Source: SB11 sp965249955 (GTDB lineage Bacteria > Bacteroidota > Bacteroidia > UBA8524). Taken from it: a stretch of DNA of 64,000 bases. Of this stretch, positions 17,832 through 26,039 are shown one piece after another. Made by a program: the position numbers and the translations under genes. The notes under the pieces are model-generated. The model was not told the DNA's origin, did no database searches, and worked only from the letters and a program-made list of their open reading frames with translations. Each line of letters opens with the position of its first letter. The stretch's first letter is position 1. Location: the NCBI GenBank assembly GCA_965249955.1, contig OZ252261.1:2046001-2110000 (forward strand), written 5' to 3'.

Positions 17832-18995
17832 ATGAATTCTTCTATACCCTACGGCAGACAAAACATTACCGATACTGATATTGATGCGGTAGTTAATGTG
17901 TTGCGTTCTGATTTTCTTACTCAAGGGCCACACATAGCCCAGTTTGAAGAAAAATTTGCCCAGTATGTGGGCAGTAAATATGCTATTGCCGTATCAAATG
18001 CTACCGCAGCCCTTCACATTTGTGCAATGGCCTTGGGAGTAGAAGAAAACATTAATGTAATTACAACCCCAGTAACCTTTGCTGCATCAGCCAACAGCGT
18101 ACGCTATTGCGGCGGCAATGTATATTTTGCGGATATTGACCCTGATACCTACTGCCTTGATATAAACAAGGTAGAAGAACTTATAAAATCAAAACCCAAA
18201 GGTTTTTTTAGCGGGATTATTCCTGTTGACTTGGCAGGATATGCCGTAAACTTAGAAGCCTTCCGCAAACTGGCAGATGAACACGGCCTTTGGATTATTG
18301 AAGATGCTTGCCATGCTCCCGGAGGTTTTTTTACCGACTCTAAGGGGCAAAAACAACTGTGTGGAAACGGCAACTTTGCCGAAGTATCCGTATTCTCATT
18401 TCACCCAGTAAAACATATAGCAACAGGCGAAGGCGGGATGATAACTACCAATAACCAAGAGTTGTACAAAAAACTTATGGTTCTGCGTACACACGGTATC
18501 ACTAAAGACCCTGATTTGTTACACGAAAACCACGGCGGTTGGTATTACGAAATGCAGGAGTTGGGCTATAATTATCGATTAACCGATTTTCAAGCTGCTT
18601 TAGGAGTATCACAACTTAGCCGAGCAGCTGAAGGACTTAAACGTCGCAGGGAAATAGCGGCAAACTATAACGAGGCATTTAAAAATAATAATAAAATAGT
18701 ATCACAATCTGGTGTTGTAGAGGGTCATGCCTACCACCTGTATGTTATACAGGTTGAAAACAGATTAGAATTGTATAACCACCTGCGTAGCAACAATATT
18801 TTTGCCCAAGTGCACTATATACCCGTGCATACCATGCCTTATTACCAAACATTAGGCTGGAAAAAAGGTGATATGCCCGTTGCCGAAAAATATTATGCCC
18901 AATGCTTAAGCCTGCCTATGTATCCTACGTTAACAGAGCAAGAGCAGGATTTTGTAATTGAAACAATAATTAATTTTCTGAAAAATGGAAAGTAA
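17832..18995 (+). CDS. pseC: PseC: UDP-4-amino-4,6-dideoxy-GlcNAc-type aminotransferase
   Basis: The PLP-dependent DegT/DnrJ/EryC1 aminotransferase (387 residues) converts the 4-keto product of PseB to the 4-amino sugar. It opens SIPYGRQNITDTDIDAV, typical of PseC. The PLP-binding Lys194 is in SFHPVKHIATGEGG, and a PseC-like TPVTFAASANSV precedes it. ATG 17832 is chosen because the TTG at 17820 adds only four unconserved residues. The 66-base gap upstream contains a small hairpin AAGCTG (17774-17779) / CAGCTT (17786-17791). It overlaps the next gene by 11 bases. Confidence 0.91.
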   Translation: MNSSIPYGRQNITDTDIDAVVNVLRSDFLTQGPHIAQFEEKFAQYVGSKYAIAVSNATAALHICAMALGVEENINVITTPVTFAASANSVRYCGGNVYFADIDPDTYCLDINKVEELIKSKPKGFFSGIIPVDLAGYAVNLEAFRKLADEHGLWIIEDACHAPGGFFTDSKGQKQLCGNGNFAEVSVFSFHPVKHIATGEGGMITTNNQELYKKLMVLRTHGITKDPDLLHENHGGWYYEMQELGYNYRLTDFQAALGVSQLSRAAEGLKRRREIAANYNEAFKNNNKIVSQSGVVEGHAYHLYVIQVENRLELYNHLRSNNIFAQVHYIPVHTMPYYQTLGWKKGDMPVAEKYYAQCLSLPMYPTLTEQEQDFVIETIINFLKNGK

Positions 18996-19512
18996 AAATC
19001 TATTTATCAGGCCTTTAGAGGCTAATGATGTTAAGGAAAGTTACCTTGATTGGTTTAAAGATGAAGACGTAACTCAGTTTTTGGAAGTTGACGGAAATTC
19101 GCTAACAGTTCAAAACGTTATCGATTATTTTGAACACGGCAGGGCAACCCAAAAGTATTATATGCACGCTATATGCTTGAAAGAGACAGGCAAACATATA
19201 GGAAACCTTAAAGTAGGCCCCATAGATTGGAAGCACGGATTATCAGACTTAGTTACTGTGATAGGGGATAAAGAACAGTGGGGCAAAGGATATGCAACCG
19301 AAGCCATTAAACTGGGAAACAGAATTGCTTTTGAAACCTATAATATCCGAAAGTTAACAGGTGGGATGTATGCATCTAATATAGGCAGCACCAAAGCATA
19401 CACTAATGCAGGTTGGATTATTGAAGGCCGTTTGTTTAACCACTACATGGTGGATGGAAAATTTGAAGATAGAATAATAGTAAGCTGCTTTAACCCCCAT
19501 TTTGAAAAATAA
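18985..19512 (+). CDS. pseH: GNAT N-acetyltransferase, probable PseH role
   Basis: A 175-residue RimJ/RimL-type GNAT protein. The acetyl-CoA binding motif is EQWGKGYATEAI near residue 95, followed by the typical NIRKLTGGMYASNIGSTKAY. Its position between pseC and the rest of the pathway fits N-acetylation of the 4-amino group, the PseH step, and no other GNAT of this kind lies in the block. It overlaps pseC by 11 bases and the next gene by 11. The family call is firm; the pathway role is inferred from context. Confidence 0.82.
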   Translation: MESKNLFIRPLEANDVKESYLDWFKDEDVTQFLEVDGNSLTVQNVIDYFEHGRATQKYYMHAICLKETGKHIGNLKVGPIDWKHGLSDLVTVIGDKEQWGKGYATEAIKLGNRIAFETYNIRKLTGGMYASNIGSTKAYTNAGWIIEGRLFNHYMVDGKFEDRIIVSCFNPHFEK

Positions 19513-20365
19513 ACTCATACTTGGTACGGTGCAGTTTGGTTTAGACTACGGGATTAATAATCCTGCGGGTAAACCAAGCAAAGAACAGGTTTTTCAAATA
19601 TTTGAAGCAGCTGCAAAAGCAGGAGTAGGTATATTAGATACTGCCGATGCTTATGGCAACGCTTCTGTACTGATAGGTGAGTTTTTTGCAAGTTCTTCAA
19701 CTCGTTTTGATATAAACACTAAGTTTAAAGTAGAAGAGGGAAAGACTATCGAGGCTCAGTTACACAACTCGCTTCAGCTTTTAAATACTAATACCGTAAA
19801 CGTTTGTTTCTTCCACCGTTTTGATGAAATGCTTGAGTTTCCTGAGACACTTGTTGAACTGGGAAAACTAAAAAGCCAAAACCTGATTAAAAAAATAGGG
19901 GTATCGGTATATGGGAATGATGAGTTTGAAATTGCTGTTAACACTCCCCAAATTGATGCCATACAACTGCCTTTTAACCTGCTTGATAATTACAGTCAGC
20001 GTGGCGAATTGTTAAAACAAGCCAAACAAAATGGTAAAGAAATACAAGTACGTTCAGTGTTTTTACAAGGACTGTTTTTTAAAGAACTGAACAGTTACCC
20101 TGAGTACCTGTCGCCGCTAAAACCGTATATGCAAACTATTCAACAGATAGGTGCGGCAAGCAATACAGGCATGGAAGCATTAGCATTATCGTATGCTTTA
20201 TTACAGCCCGAAATTGATAATGTACTGATAGGTGTTGATACTTTAGAACAACTGAACACAAATCTTTCACACGCAAATACTACCCTTTCGGCGGAAAGTA
20301 TTAGCCGTATAAACGCCATTAAAGTAGCCGAAACCGAACTTCTTTATCCCAAAAACTGGAAGTGA
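19502..20365 (+). CDS. Aldo/keto reductase
   Basis: A 287-residue TIM-barrel reductase starting LILGTVQFGLDYGINN, with the family motif ILDTADAYGN carrying the catalytic Asp and Tyr. The start is TTG, inside the end of the GNAT gene; its stop overlaps the next gene as GTGA. Such reductases often sit beside SpsF-type cytidylyltransferases in polysaccharide clusters. Its own substrate is unknown. It may reduce a keto intermediate of the pathway or of a side product made by the aminotransferase domain encoded next. Confidence 0.8.
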   Translation: MKNKLILGTVQFGLDYGINNPAGKPSKEQVFQIFEAAAKAGVGILDTADAYGNASVLIGEFFASSSTRFDINTKFKVEEGKTIEAQLHNSLQLLNTNTVNVCFFHRFDEMLEFPETLVELGKLKSQNLIKKIGVSVYGNDEFEIAVNTPQIDAIQLPFNLLDNYSQRGELLKQAKQNGKEIQVRSVFLQGLFFKELNSYPEYLSPLKPYMQTIQQIGAASNTGMEALALSYALLQPEIDNVLIGVDTLEQLNTNLSHANTTLSAESISRINAIKVAETELLYPKNWK

Positions 20366-22473
20366 AAATTATAGCCATTACACAAGCCCGCTACGGCTCA
20401 TCGCGTTTACCCGGTAAGGTGTTAAAAACCATTAACGGTAAAAGTTTGTTACAGCTTCATCTTGAAAGGGCTGCAAAGTCTAAAAAGATTGACGGGTTAA
20501 TAGTGGCCACCACCGTTGAAAAAGAAGCCGACGCAATAGAAGCACTGGGCAATACAATGGGTTTAAAAACCTATCGAGGTTCTATAAGCGATGTATTGGA
20601 TAGGTTTTACCAAGCCGTGAAAAGCGAACAACCCGATTATGTAGTGCGCATTACTTCAGATTGCCCGTTAATAGATGCGACTGTGATTGACCAAGTGATT
20701 GAACGCTGCATTAGTGAAGGCTGTGATTATTGCTCAAATACCCTTAACCCTACCTATCCTGATGGTGCAGATGTTGAGGTGATGAAATTTAGCGCATTGG
20801 AGAAAGCATGGAAAGAAGCCACGCTAACTTCTGAACGCGAACACGTTACACCGTATATCTGGAAAAACTCAACAGCCAAAGGCGGTAAACTGTTTAAAGG
20901 CTTGAGTTTTGAGAATGAAAAAGACTTTTCGAACTATCGATTAACAGTGGATGAAGTCTCCGATTTTGAACTCATAACAAAACTGGTAGAAGCTATTGGT
21001 GATGATAAAAGCTGGCAAGAATACATTGCCTACTTAGATACCCACAAAGAACTTTTTGAAATTAACGCATACATTAAAAGAAACGAGGGATTAATGAAAT
21101 CGCTTGCACAAGACAAAATACAATTGCGCACCATTACCAACTTTGCAAAGTCGGATGAGTACCGCAGCAAAATCCACGATTTAATCCCCGGTGGCGCGCA
21201 CACCTACTCAAAAGGGGACGATCAGTTTCCTCAACTTTCACCGGCGGCTATTGCTTATGGCAAAGGCTCGCACGTGTGGGATATTGACGGAAACGAGTAC
21301 TTGGATTGTTCAATGGGACTTACATCGGTAGGTTTAGGCCATGCTTACGGCCCTGTTGTTGAACGTGTAAAAGCTGAGTTAGACAACGGTGTAAACTTTC
21401 AACGTCCGTCGTATTTGGAAATGGAGTTGGCAGAAAAATTCCTGTCGCTTATTCCTCAGCACGACATGGTGAAGTTTGCCAAAAACGGCTCTATTGTTAC
21501 CACGGCGGCTGTGAAACTGGCACGTGCAAAAACAGGCCGCAAATTGGTAGCTTTCCCCGGCGATCATCCTTTTTATTCTTACGACGATTGGTTTATTGGC
21601 AAAACAGCTTGCAACAAAGGCGTTCCTGAAGAGATTAGTGATTTATCAGTAACTTTTAAAGGATGCAGTATAGAGTCGTTAAAAGAACTTTTTGCAAAAT
21701 ATCCCGATCAAATAGCCTGCGTAATCACCGAGCCGGAACGCAGTCCTTGTGGTAACGGTTGTGCTTGTGGTAGCAGTGTTGCCGATTTTCTTCGTCAAGC
21801 CATAGAGCTTTGCCACCAAAATGGTGCTTTGTTTATAGCTGATGAAATGATTACAGGTTTTAAAACTGCTTTCCCGGGTACTATTACCAAATACAATATC
21901 GAGCCTGATATGGCAACATGGGGCAAAGGTATTGCCAACGGTTACTCGTTTTGTGCCCTTACAGGTAAAAAAGAAGTGATGGAGTTGGGCGGTATTCGCA
22001 ATAAGGGAGAAGAAAAAGTATTCCTTATATCAACTACGCACGGCGGCGAAACCCATGCACTTACTGCGGGTTTGGCAACAATAGACGTATTTGAAAAAAA
22101 TGACGTAATAGGTCATAACCATGCCATTGGCGATTTATTTATCAAATTAAATAACGAGGTTATTGCTCAACACGGCTTGCAAGAGTACGTGCAAATAATA
22201 CCATCAAATTGGTTTACACTGTTTAATTTTAAAGATAAAACAAGGCAACCCAATGCAGGTTTGCGTACCCTTGCTCAACAAGAAATGATAAAACGCGGTG
22301 TGTTGTTTCAAGGTGCTTTTGTACCTTGTTTTAGCCATACCGAAGCAGACATTCAATACTTTGCTGAAGCCTTTAATCAAACCCTTGAAGTGTACCAAAA
22401 AGGGCTGGAAGAAGGCTTTGAAAAATACCTAGTAGGCGAACCTGCTAAACCTGTTTTTCGCAAACTGCTATAA
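20362..22473 (+). CDS. pseF: Fusion: SpsF/PseF-like cytidylyltransferase + class III aminotransferase
   Basis: One 703-residue frame encodes two enzymes. Residues 1-245 are a nucleotidyltransferase of the SpsF/PseF group, with QARYGSSRLPGKV at the N terminus and RITSDCPLID near residue 98; this would activate pseudaminic acid as CMP-Pse. Residues about 262-703 are a glutamate-1-semialdehyde-aminomutase-like class III PLP enzyme with ADEMITGFKT and the PLP lysine Lys522 in TWGKGIANGY. An acidic/basic helical linker joins them and no stop or frameshift is seen. The start is GTG in a GTGA overlap with the reductase gene. No free-standing PseF is otherwise present in this block. What the second domain aminates is unknown. 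Confidence 0.85.
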   Translation: MKIIAITQARYGSSRLPGKVLKTINGKSLLQLHLERAAKSKKIDGLIVATTVEKEADAIEALGNTMGLKTYRGSISDVLDRFYQAVKSEQPDYVVRITSDCPLIDATVIDQVIERCISEGCDYCSNTLNPTYPDGADVEVMKFSALEKAWKEATLTSEREHVTPYIWKNSTAKGGKLFKGLSFENEKDFSNYRLTVDEVSDFELITKLVEAIGDDKSWQEYIAYLDTHKELFEINAYIKRNEGLMKSLAQDKIQLRTITNFAKSDEYRSKIHDLIPGGAHTYSKGDDQFPQLSPAAIAYGKGSHVWDIDGNEYLDCSMGLTSVGLGHAYGPVVERVKAELDNGVNFQRPSYLEMELAEKFLSLIPQHDMVKFAKNGSIVTTAAVKLARAKTGRKLVAFPGDHPFYSYDDWFIGKTACNKGVPEEISDLSVTFKGCSIESLKELFAKYPDQIACVITEPERSPCGNGCACGSSVADFLRQAIELCHQNGALFIADEMITGFKTAFPGTITKYNIEPDMATWGKGIANGYSFCALTGKKEVMELGGIRNKGEEKVFLISTTHGGETHALTAGLATIDVFEKNDVIGHNHAIGDLFIKLNNEVIAQHGLQEYVQIIPSNWFTLFNFKDKTRQPNAGLRTLAQQEMIKRGVLFQGAFVPCFSHTEADIQYFAEAFNQTLEVYQKGLEEGFEKYLVGEPAKPVFRKLL

Positions 22474-23474
22474 TGCAACGCATACTATTCCGCGCTGATG
22501 GAAACCGCACCATAGGTTTTGGCCATGTGTACCGCACATTGGCGTTGGCAGGAATGTTGAACAATGATTTTGAATGTGTTTTTGCCATAAATCGTCCTGA
22601 CGGTTTTATCAAAGATCAAATTTCTAAAGTATGTCAAGTGATAAACTTGGATACTGAATACAACTACCCTATTCCCGATAAAATGACTACCCAAAACCAA
22701 CTACCCTACGATTTGCAGGGTGTGGTGCGTGAAGATGATATTGTGGTGGTAGATGGGTATCATTTTGGGGCAGAGTACCAACAAGGATTGAAAAACACAG
22801 GTTGTAAACAAGTATGGATAGACGATTTGCTTAGGGATTACCCCTTTGCCGATGCAATTATCAACCATGCTGTGGGAATTGGAGCCAATCAATACCATAC
22901 CAACGCCCGCTTGGCTTTGGGTTTAGACTATGCCATTTTGCGCAAACCTTTCTTTTCACCCCTAAAACCAAAAGACTATACCAACAAAGTAGCCTATATA
23001 AGTTTGGGTGGAAGTGATTACTTTGGCTTTACTCTTAAAATATGCAAAGGGCTTTTGGCTACAAATAGTTTTAACCACCAGCATATTTTGTGTTCGGCAC
23101 AGTTTGAAGAAGGATTGTTAAATGACTTACGCCAATTGGCAAAAAATCACCCAATTACCTTACACTTTAACCTTTCGGCAGAACAGATTGTAGAGGTGAT
23201 GGACGTTTGCACCCACGCCTTTGTTTCGGCAAGTACGGTATTGATAGAAAGTTACTCGCGCGGGCTAAAATGTTTTGCAGGGTATTATACACAAAACCAG
23301 CACCTTATATATAACGGTTTTATAAAAAACCAGTTAGCAAGTGCAATTGGCGATTTTAATACTGTAACAGAACAGGATATTAAAAACCTTGTTGCTACTG
23401 ATACAGAAATTAAAGTGCTGGATAAACCGCTTAATTCACAACAAAATTTTATAAAACTTTTTAGATCAATTTAA
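22473..23474 (+). CDS. pseG: PseG: UDP-sugar hydrolase of pseudaminic acid synthesis
   Basis: The enzyme releases UDP from the 2,4-diacetamido sugar before condensation with phosphoenolpyruvate. The protein has 333 residues with a GT-B-like fold. The N terminus RILFRADGNRTIGFGHVYRT contains the Gly-rich turn and His of PseG/SpsG, and ISLGGSDYFG and SASTVLIESYSRGL mark the C-terminal half. It starts one base inside the preceding stop (TAATG). It is the last gene before a 153-base gap, after which pseI continues the pathway. Confidence 0.88.
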   Translation: MQRILFRADGNRTIGFGHVYRTLALAGMLNNDFECVFAINRPDGFIKDQISKVCQVINLDTEYNYPIPDKMTTQNQLPYDLQGVVREDDIVVVDGYHFGAEYQQGLKNTGCKQVWIDDLLRDYPFADAIINHAVGIGANQYHTNARLALGLDYAILRKPFFSPLKPKDYTNKVAYISLGGSDYFGFTLKICKGLLATNSFNHQHILCSAQFEEGLLNDLRQLAKNHPITLHFNLSAEQIVEVMDVCTHAFVSASTVLIESYSRGLKCFAGYYTQNQHLIYNGFIKNQLASAIGDFNTVTEQDIKNLVATDTEIKVLDKPLNSQQNFIKLFRSI

Positions 23475-23514
23475 CTCACCCTAAAGTGCCACAATAGATT
23501 AACTGCTCAAAATT

Positions 23515-23544
23515 GCCCCTCTCTAATTGCAATTAAAGAGGGGC
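23515..23544. repeat. Long hairpin in the pseG-pseI gap
   Basis: GCCCCTCT (23515-23522) pairs with AGAGGGGC (23537-23544), and the inner AATT-rich bases are also nearly self-complementary, so almost the whole 30-base stretch can form one stem. No T run follows, so it is a weak terminator candidate. The surrounding 153 bases (CCCAATT, GGGGGAGG stretches) look like remains of a short interspersed palindromic element. No gene is seen in the gap. Confidence 0.6.
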
Positions 23545-23627
23545 TAAGTCCCAATTATTAAGCAATTTTCTGCAAATTGGGGAGAGTTAAAAGAAGTTGG
23601 GGGAGGTTTTAAGAAAATCAATTAGAT

Positions 23628-24677
23628 ATGAAAGACATTCAGATAGAAAATATAACCATTGGTACAGGTCATAAGCCTTTTGTAATTGCCGAAATGTCGG
23701 GCAATCACAACCAGTCGATAGACAGGGCAATGGCAATTATTGATGCTGCTGCCGAGGCAGGCGCACACGCTGTGAAATTGCAAACGTACACGCCCGATAC
23801 CATGACCATAAACACAAGCGGTGGTTTGTTTGAAATAAACGACCCCGACTCGTTGTGGAAAGGCCGCAATTTGTACGATTTGTACAAAGAAGCACACACC
23901 CCTTGGGAATGGCACAAACCTTTGTTTGACCATGCCCGCAAAAAAGGACTACTAATTTTTAGCACTCCGTTTGACGAGAGCGCAGTTGATTTTCTTGAAG
24001 AATTAGGTGTTGGCGCATATAAAGTTGCATCGTTTGAAAATACCGATTGGCCTTTACTGAAAAAGATAGCCGCAACAGGCAAACCCGTTATTATGTCGAC
24101 AGGTTTGGCTACGTTGGCAGATATTGACGAAGCCGTGCGCACCATTCGCGAAGCAGGTTGTAAAGACTTGGTACTGCTAAAATGTACCAGTACCTACCCT
24201 GCAACCCCTGAAAATACGCACTTGGCAACTATCCCCCATATGAGGGAAATGTTTAAATGCCACGTGGGACTTTCAGATCACACTATGGGTATTGGTGCTG
24301 CCATAGCCGCTGTGGCTTTGGGCGCACCTGTGGTAGAAAAACACTTCACCCTTCGCCGTGCAGATGGCGGGGTAGACAGCACTTTTTCTATCGAACCTGA
24401 CGAACTTAAAAACCTTGTGATTGAAAGCGAACGCGCTTTCTTAGCAATGGGGCAGGTGTTTTACGGAGTACAAGAGGCTGAAAAGAAAAGCCTGCGCTTT
24501 AAACGTTCGCTATATGTTGTGAAAGACGTAAAAGCTGGCGACACCTTCACTACCGATAATTTGCGAGTAATTCGCCCCGGTGATGGTATGCAACCCAAAT
24601 ATTACGAAACCATATTGGGCAAAAAAGCTTCGCAAGATATTAAAGCCGGAACCCCGCTAACATGGGAAGTACTGTAA
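23628..24677 (+). CDS. pseI: PseI: pseudaminic acid synthase
   Basis: The enzyme condenses phosphoenolpyruvate with the 2,4-diacetamido-trideoxy-altrose made by PseB, C, H and G. It has 349 residues. It carries FVIAEMSGNHNQS, FSTPFDESAVDFLE, KVASFENTD, CTSTYPA, LSDHTMG and EKHFTL, a pattern typical of PseI and different from the NeuB at 5173. A SAF domain follows from about residue 285 (RSLYVVKDVKAGD). ATG start. Its end overlaps the formyltransferase gene by 16 bases. Confidence 0.93.
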   Translation: MKDIQIENITIGTGHKPFVIAEMSGNHNQSIDRAMAIIDAAAEAGAHAVKLQTYTPDTMTINTSGGLFEINDPDSLWKGRNLYDLYKEAHTPWEWHKPLFDHARKKGLLIFSTPFDESAVDFLEELGVGAYKVASFENTDWPLLKKIAATGKPVIMSTGLATLADIDEAVRTIREAGCKDLVLLKCTSTYPATPENTHLATIPHMREMFKCHVGLSDHTMGIGAAIAAVALGAPVVEKHFTLRRADGGVDSTFSIEPDELKNLVIESERAFLAMGQVFYGVQEAEKKSLRFKRSLYVVKDVKAGDTFTTDNLRVIRPGDGMQPKYYETILGKKASQDIKAGTPLTWEVL

Positions 24678-25348
24678 AATATATATTGCTAACGCCCAAA
24701 ACTTGGCACACCACCTTGTTTAGGGAGCTTTCGGCGCAAAAGCCCGAAGAGTGGCTGCATATTACCCAAAAAGAGGATTTTACTGCCGAAAAATTAGCAG
24801 TAATAAACCCTCAGTATGTTTTCATTCCTCATTGGTCGTACATCATACCCAAAGAGATATTTGAAAACCACACCTGTATCGTATTCCACATGACGGATTT
24901 GCCTTTTGGTCGCGGCGGCAGCCCCCTGCAAAACCTTATTGTTCGCGGACTTACTGAAACCAAAATATCAGCTATAAAGGTAGAAGAAGGCTTAGACACG
25001 GGCGATGTGTACCTTAAACGCCCTGTTAGCCTGCACGGCACAGCCGAAGAGATTTTTATCCGCATGGCTACTTTAATAAAGGGTATGATTGAGGAAATAA
25101 TAGCAAACAATACCCAACCTGTTCAACAACAAGGCGAACCTACTGTGTTTAAACGCCGTAAGCCCGAAGACAGTAGTATAGCTCATTTAGAAACCCTTGA
25201 ACAATTGTACGACTACATTCGTATGCTAGACTGCGAAGGTTATCCAAACGCATTTGTTGAAATAGATAATTTTAGGTTAGAATTTACCAGAGCATCTGTA
25301 AAAGGGGATGAATCAATAATAGCCGATGTTAGAATCACTAAGAAATAA
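24662..25348 (+). CDS. Formyltransferase-like protein of the pse block
   Basis: A 228-residue protein resembling the N-terminal formyl-transferase domain. The active-site loop reads VFHMTDLPFGRGGSP, so the catalytic His is present, but the Asn normally two residues before it is Val. The Asp is present in EEGLDTGDVYLK. The second half (from about 160) is a short Fmt-C-like stretch. It overlaps both pseI and the PIG-L deacetylase gene, indicating coupled expression. The likely role is formylation of an amino group on pseudaminic acid or a precursor. The altered Asn makes the exact chemistry less certain, though the rest of the fold signature is clear. Confidence 0.77.
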   Translation: MGSTVKYILLTPKTWHTTLFRELSAQKPEEWLHITQKEDFTAEKLAVINPQYVFIPHWSYIIPKEIFENHTCIVFHMTDLPFGRGGSPLQNLIVRGLTETKISAIKVEEGLDTGDVYLKRPVSLHGTAEEIFIRMATLIKGMIEEIIANNTQPVQQQGEPTVFKRRKPEDSSIAHLETLEQLYDYIRMLDCEGYPNAFVEIDNFRLEFTRASVKGDESIIADVRITKK

Positions 25349-26036
25349 ACGCATTATGGTGGTAGTAGCCCACCCCGACGACGAGTTGTTGGGTTTGGGG
25401 GCATCTATGCACCGTTTGATAAAAGAATACGGCGTTACTACACACGTAGTAATACTGGGTGAGGGCATTACATCACGTTCTGATGAACGCGACGTAACCA
25501 AATGGGAAGCCGAATTGGCTATCCACCGTCAAAACATTAAGAATGCGCAGGCAGCTATTGGGTTTCACAGCGTAAGCATTTACGACTTTGCCGATAATCG
25601 CTTTGATACAGTAGCCTTGTTGGACATTATCAAGATAATAGAAAAAGAAAAAACAGCCTTTAATCCTGAAGTAATATTTACGCATCACGGCGGCGATGTA
25701 AATGTTGACCACCAGCGCACCTTTGAGGCTGTGGTTACCGCTTGCCGACCCATGCAGCACGAGAAGGTAAAAACCATTGTTGCGTTTGAAACCCCTTCGG
25801 GCACAGAGTGGAGGGCATCAACAGACCCACGTCATTTTATTCCTAACTTCTTTATAAGCGTTAGCGAAGAAGATGTGCAGGCCAAGATAAAAGGCATGGA
25901 AAGTTACGAGTTTGAAAAACGCCCGTATCCACACCCCCGTTCACCCGAAGCACTTACCATACAGGCACAGCGTTGGGGTGTAGCCGTAGGTGCAGATTAT
26001 GCAGAGGCATTTAACATAGTGAGGTGTATTAACTAA
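25326..26036 (+). CDS. PIG-L family zinc de-N-acetylase
   Basis: A 236-residue LmbE/PIG-L protein. The zinc site is visible as VVAHPDDELLG near residue 14 and HHGGDVNVDHQ near residue 118. Members remove N-acetyl groups from GlcNAc-type sugars. It overlaps the formyltransferase gene by 23 bases, so the two products probably act in sequence: deacetylation, then formylation. ATG 25326 is the first start that keeps the whole conserved core. A second PIG-L gene lies at 49201. Confidence 0.86.
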   Translation: MLESLRNKRIMVVVAHPDDELLGLGASMHRLIKEYGVTTHVVILGEGITSRSDERDVTKWEAELAIHRQNIKNAQAAIGFHSVSIYDFADNRFDTVALLDIIKIIEKEKTAFNPEVIFTHHGGDVNVDHQRTFEAVVTACRPMQHEKVKTIVAFETPSGTEWRASTDPRHFIPNFFISVSEEDVQAKIKGMESYEFEKRPYPHPRSPEALTIQAQRWGVAVGADYAEAFNIVRCIN

Positions 26037-26039
26037 AAA

